Shown: positions 57,994 through 64,000 of the stretch, one piece after another
How the letters are laid out: each line of letters opens with the position of its first letter
Numbering within the stretch: position 1 is the stretch's first letter
NCBI GenBank assembly: GCA_963978545.1
Contig: OZ021727.1
Coordinates: forward strand, 20,801,943 to 20,865,942
DNA: 64,000 nucleotides
Source of the DNA: Linyphia triangularis
Taxonomy: Eukaryota > Arthropoda > Arachnida > Araneae > Linyphiidae
Reading direction: 5' to 3'
Notes under the pieces: model-generated
The model's input: only the letters and a program-made list of their open reading frames with translations
The model's database searches: none
Told to the model about the DNA's origin: nothing
Program-made: the position numbers and the translations under genes

Positions 57994-58714
57994 TAGTATT
58001 TAAGTCATTTAAATTATTTAAAAAAGGTACGTTGTGTTTATAAGTTTGCTTATTCGAAAATAACGTAATTTTCCCTTTTAAATCTTCTCTTTACTCAAAT
58101 TTCTCATAAAATTTGACTTTGGTAGAAATACAACATTCATTTTATACTCTTTCAGATATGTGAGATACAGTAATAGGGAATTTAAAATTGTAAAGAAAAA
58201 CAACAACAAGATGTTTATAACATTTCAAAATGAAAAAATAACTTGCATTCTAAATGTTTATAAGTGTAAGTAAGAGTACATATGCTTTTGTAAATTAGAG
58301 TTGCCAAATTTTAAAACTATGCTAGATGTTTATTAGAGTGAAAATTTAAACATAAGCCTATTTTTAACTCGAGCTGCAATAGGTAATTTATTCTTACAGA
58401 TTCTACTACCACTCATAAATCAATTCCTGTCAACTTATCTCAAACCTTAAATGTTTGCCCAGATCAAACGAATTTAACTCAAATGTTAAATATTTGTGAT
58501 CTGTTTAATCGATCAATGGAACAGAAAATGTGAATGGAAAGGGAATCGGTTCATTTAAATTAACTTCGAATAGCTTGGATTCATGACCTTGATTATGAAA
58601 CTTTAACTTCTCCTCATTATATAACCAATATTTATTACACTATAATGAATGAAATTATCTAATATGAAAGGTTTTTACTTTTTACGAATTTACCATATTT
58701 TAGAACTAACGTAC
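57994..58714. other. No gene seen
   Basis: AT-rich host flank of the hAT element; short ORFs only. Confidence 0.6.
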
Positions 58715-59640
58715 GCTACAATTTCTAGTAACCGTAAATTTGATAGATTTTTGGAAGAAATATGTCTATAATCTTTCCAAACAGACGTTGTATGTATAAC
58801 AAGAGTAACTAGTGTTTGAAATATTAATTAGGTTGTGGTGGGTACTTAATGCAACGCAGTTGTGAATGAGAAAGACAACTGAATCTTAAACACAATTGTG
58901 CATTTTGAAATTAACGTTTAGCTACAGTTTCTTGTAACCTCAAATTTGAAAGATTTTAGGAAGAAGTTTGTCTATGATCTTGCCAAATAAAAGATGTACT
59001 TATAAAACAAGTAACTTCTGTTTGAAACTACAATTTCTACAAGAACTTCCTTACAAGAACTACTTTGAAGCTACAATTTCTTGTAACCGCAAATTTGAAA
59101 GATTTTAGGAAGAAGTTTGTCTATGATTTTGCCAAACAAGAGATGTACTTATAAAACAAATAACTTATGTTTGAAAGTACAATTTCTACAAGAACTTCCT
59201 TGAAAAACTTCCTTACAAGAACTACTTCGAAGCTACAATTTCTTGTAACCGCAAATTCGAGAGATTTTAGGAAGAAGTTTGTCAATGATCTTGCCAAACA
59301 AGAGATGTATTTATAATACGAGTAACTCCTGTTTGAAATGATAAATAAATTATGATGAGCACTTAATACAAAACAATTGTGAATGAGAATAACAACCTCA
59401 ACGATATTTTGTAATTAAAGATCAGCCACAATTTCTCGTAACCGAAAATTTGGAAGCTTGTATAATGAAATTTGGATATAATATTGGCAAACAATAATGG
59501 TATTTATAATACGAGAAACTTGTATTTGAAATATTAAATATATTATAATGGATATTTCATGCAATATAGTTGGAAATGAAAAGAACAGAGTTGTAATGTG
59601 TGATGATTTCATTGAAATTACGGAATACATTTACTCTTGA
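58715..59640. repeat. Tandem repeat, five diverged units of 150-205 bp
   Basis: GCTACAATTTCTTGTAACCG or a variant starts at 58715, 58921, 59070, 59232 and 59425. Units two to four are closest to each other and share GATTTTAGGAAGAAGTTTGT. Unit length varies because an internal piece (CAAGAACTTCCTTACAAG) expands. No conserved frame. Confidence 0.85.
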
Positions 59641-60052
59641 AAAAAATTTCAAGTCCAATGGTTTTATGTATTTATGTGCGTATTTATGGGTTATTTAGCC
59701 ATTGGTGATGTAACATGTAACTCCATTTCATGACGTAAAATTATATTTTGGTAACGTAATATCTAATAATTTTTTGAGATCCTATTTTTTATCTGCCGTA
59801 TTTATTACATTGCAAATCCCCCCTAACTACGATTTTAGTTATCTTAAAATAATAAAAAATGCATAACTTATTTTGAAAATATTCATACTAGCAAGGAAAC
59901 ATTCTTTTACTAATTAAATATTATAGCTAGATTTTCCTTATTGGGAGAAATCATATGAAACTGCGTTTTCGAATAATTTTATATGCAAGATTATTTATAG
60001 GTTATTTAGTACAATAAAAGATTGCTTACTTTATGTAGGAAAATTGTATTAC

Positions 60053-60491
60053 ATTAAGAAAACTGATTTAGTATTTGACTACTGAAAAGATATTTATCTC
60101 CAAATAACAAAAATATACTTATAATTTCAGTTTATCAAACTCAATCGACATAATCACAAAATTCCTTTGTTCTTATTTGACAATTCAGAGGAGAACAATG
60201 CTTTGAATAAGAAATAATTTTAATTTATGAAAATTGAATAAATTTTTTTATTGGAAAAGAAAAAGAATAAATAATAGCTAATATATATTTCTTACAAATT
60301 TTAAATAGTATGATGCATTATAATGTTAAACGATGTTTTTACATATTTGCTAATATTTTACACATTTTTGTGTTATTTTGAGATAATGTGTTAAACGATG
60401 TTTTTACATATTTGCTAATATTTTACATACTTTTGTGTTATTTAGAGATAAATATCTTTTCAGTAGCAAAATACTAAATCAGTTTTCTTAA
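60053..60491. repeat. Inverted repeat, 64-bp arms, 310-bp spacer
   Basis: TTAAGAAAACTGATTTAGTA at 60053 pairs with its complement ending at 60491. The spacer contains two copies of a unit of about 60 bp (GATGTTTTTACATATTTGCT at about 60330 and 60398). It may be a MITE; no target duplication was evident. Confidence 0.7.
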
Positions 60492-60662
60492 TATAAAGGG
60501 GAAATATTAATGGGGGGGGGGGTTATACCATGCTTAATCTAATGTAGGCAAAAAACGTTATTTTTGTGAAATCAAAATTAATCATTAATACATTGCTTAT
60601 AACATATGTTGCAGATTATTTATGTTTTATTTTCATCATTTCATCATTTTAAACATTTATAG

Positions 60663-62461
<1,799 letters not shown>

Positions 62462-62745
62462 TATTAAAGCATTTTTACTGAAATTTCGGAGGTAGGGATG
62501 ATTACAGCATCATAAGGGGAATTACCACAGCGATTTTGATCAAAATCATCAGAGCCGTTTTTTAATAATTACTGAAAAACGTGATTTTTTCAATGGCAGC
62601 TATCTTACGCGCATGCGCGATTTTGACGAAAACTTTAATGGTAGGTCCTTGCGCCACCACCAACTCGCACACCAAATTTGAACATCGTAGGTGAGTTTGT
62701 TCGGAGCTATGCTGACCACCCACACACAGACAGGCATTTTTTCTA
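62462..62745 (-). repeat. Dispersed repeat family R2, copy 2
   Basis: Inverted relative to 8085-8360, with colinear blocks over about 280 bp. It includes an NRF1-like palindrome (GCGCATGCGC, about 62608). Confidence 0.65.
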
Positions 62746-64000
62746 CATGATACATCAATACTGCTGAACAACATCAACATAAATCTCTTTTTATACAAGC
62801 ATCGCATGCCCACACATGCCCAATCATTAAGTGGGGAGGGACACCGTACCACACTTTTGATCAATTGAGAAAAAGGGTAAAAAAAAATATATAATAATTT
62901 ATATTATTCTCAGTTCAACTTTTAACATTCTGAAACAACTAATGACCACTAACTAATAACTATCTAAGCCTCACTTTTTTTTTCGTGGAGGGGGGGGTCA
63001 AATGGAACAAATATTTTGAGCTTTAATTTTCATTTGAATCAAACAAGTGATAATCTTCACCTGACAATGAATTTAGCATTTCTTCGCCCTCATTCATTAA
63101 AATTTTGTATTGATATAAAAGTCATTGCTTATTGTAAACGCGATGACATTGAAGTATATTTGACGAATGGTTATGTGAGACCAATTATTTTTTATCTAGA
63201 TTTCTCCTTGTAACATATCATGCAGTTATTAACACCTTAACTTGTCCATTTAATCTAATCGATGCTAACGTCTCATAATCACCATCTTATCCATTTATTC
63301 TAACCATTTCGTCTTTATTATAATTTTTACCCTCTTTCTGCACACATAAATTTAGAATTGTAAATCAAAATTTTTAAACTTGTATAATTGCAACATTTTT
63401 GAAGAACGATTTAGTCAGCATAGAGAACCATTCCAACCATTCTAGTCCACGAGTTTCTAATAATTGTAGTTCAAGAAATCTACATGTATCGGTAGGTGTG
63501 AAACTGTAACAATATTTGCGTTTTTATTCTTGAACGCTCCATGTCCTCTGTATTTCGCCGTATATTTGTTCTCTCGTTATGAGCAGGTGGACGAACCGCA
63601 AACAATGCCATTTGCAGAATGGTTTCTGAAAAGACAAATTGAGTACGCATGCGCATGAAGAAGAAGAGAGGTTGCATAGTCGAGCTAAGAATAGCTTTCA
63701 GTGTCTTGGAATTGGTAACGACTGAGTGATTTGTTTGCTTAGATTATTATGATTGCATACTTTGTTGGATGAGATTGTTTTGCATAATTTTGAAAATTTA
63801 GAAAGGAGAGCTGATATTTTTTGAATCACTAAACTGGGAGAATTAGCGATATTTTTTTATGAAAAGATAGTTATCAAGCTTGGGATCATAAAATTCACTC
63901 CAAACAAGAGGGGGGGGGGGGGGGAAGATATTGCCCTTGCATAAATAAATCCTTATAACGAAGTGTAAAAGATGCTAATTTTAAATTGCATTCACATTCT
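62746..64000. other. No supported gene
   Basis: AT-rich with G runs at 62990 and 63910. A short open frame at 63016-63213 has no family resemblance and no ATG start of its own. An NRF1-like ACGCATGCGCATG lies at 63645-63657, possibly a promoter element, with no clear exon after it. Confidence 0.45.

Overview
This is AT-rich, repeat-dense invertebrate nuclear DNA: spliced introns with GTAAGT/AG borders, tRNA-derived SINEs, MITEs, a chromovirus-free Ty3/gypsy element, hAT elements and two Maverick/Polinton elements. An arthropod, perhaps an arachnid, fits best, but the sequence does not prove the taxon. No complete cellular gene is visible; only two possible host exons (13316-13462 and 33221-33429, both minus strand) were found.

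Layout. 1-2053: SINE, dispersed repeat, long (AT)n. 2054-8032: a decayed Ty3/gypsy element on the minus strand, inserted in the AT tract, with LTRs, a proline-tRNA-like primer site, gag-pro, RT-RNase H and integrase, broken by stops, frameshifts and a lost RT catalytic aspartate. 8085-18343: intergenic DNA with MITEs, SINEs and nested tandem repeats. 18350-31526: a 13.2-kb Maverick/Polinton derivative that begins AG, ends CT and is flanked by a 6-bp duplication (AACCTA). It holds nothing but protein-primed DNA polymerase B sequence, arranged as two tandem, nearly identical 6.5-kb palindromes (arms 2.82 kb, loops 866 bp). 31527-44117: MITEs, a 305-bp tandem block, a 2.8-kb hAT-like element holding a 240-bp foldback, and simple repeats.

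44118-57985: a three-level nest. A 1.9-kb non-autonomous hAT (8-bp duplication GCTGCCAC) was entered by a 12.0-kb Polinton (45888-57858, AG...CT, duplication AATGAG), which was itself entered by a 539-bp MITE. The Polinton carries a minus-strand, intron-containing polB gene with a zinc-finger front end and its whole polymerase domain missing. Divergent to it runs a plus-strand cluster: integrase with chromodomain, minor capsid (penton) protein, a small pVI/pX-like protein broken by the MITE, major capsid protein, adenain-type protease, packaging ATPase and two conserved Polinton proteins. Three consecutive virion gene pairs overlap as TAATG. The element's ends and right flank hold at least 14 exact TGACGTCA sites, the terminal ones on a 15/30-bp grid.

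How they work together: integrase would insert the linear element; protease, capsid proteins and ATPase would build, mature and fill a particle; polB would copy the ends by protein priming. Neither element has a complete polB, so any mobility needs help in trans. 57994-64000: tandem repeats, an inverted repeat, microsatellites and a repeat copy, with no gene seen.
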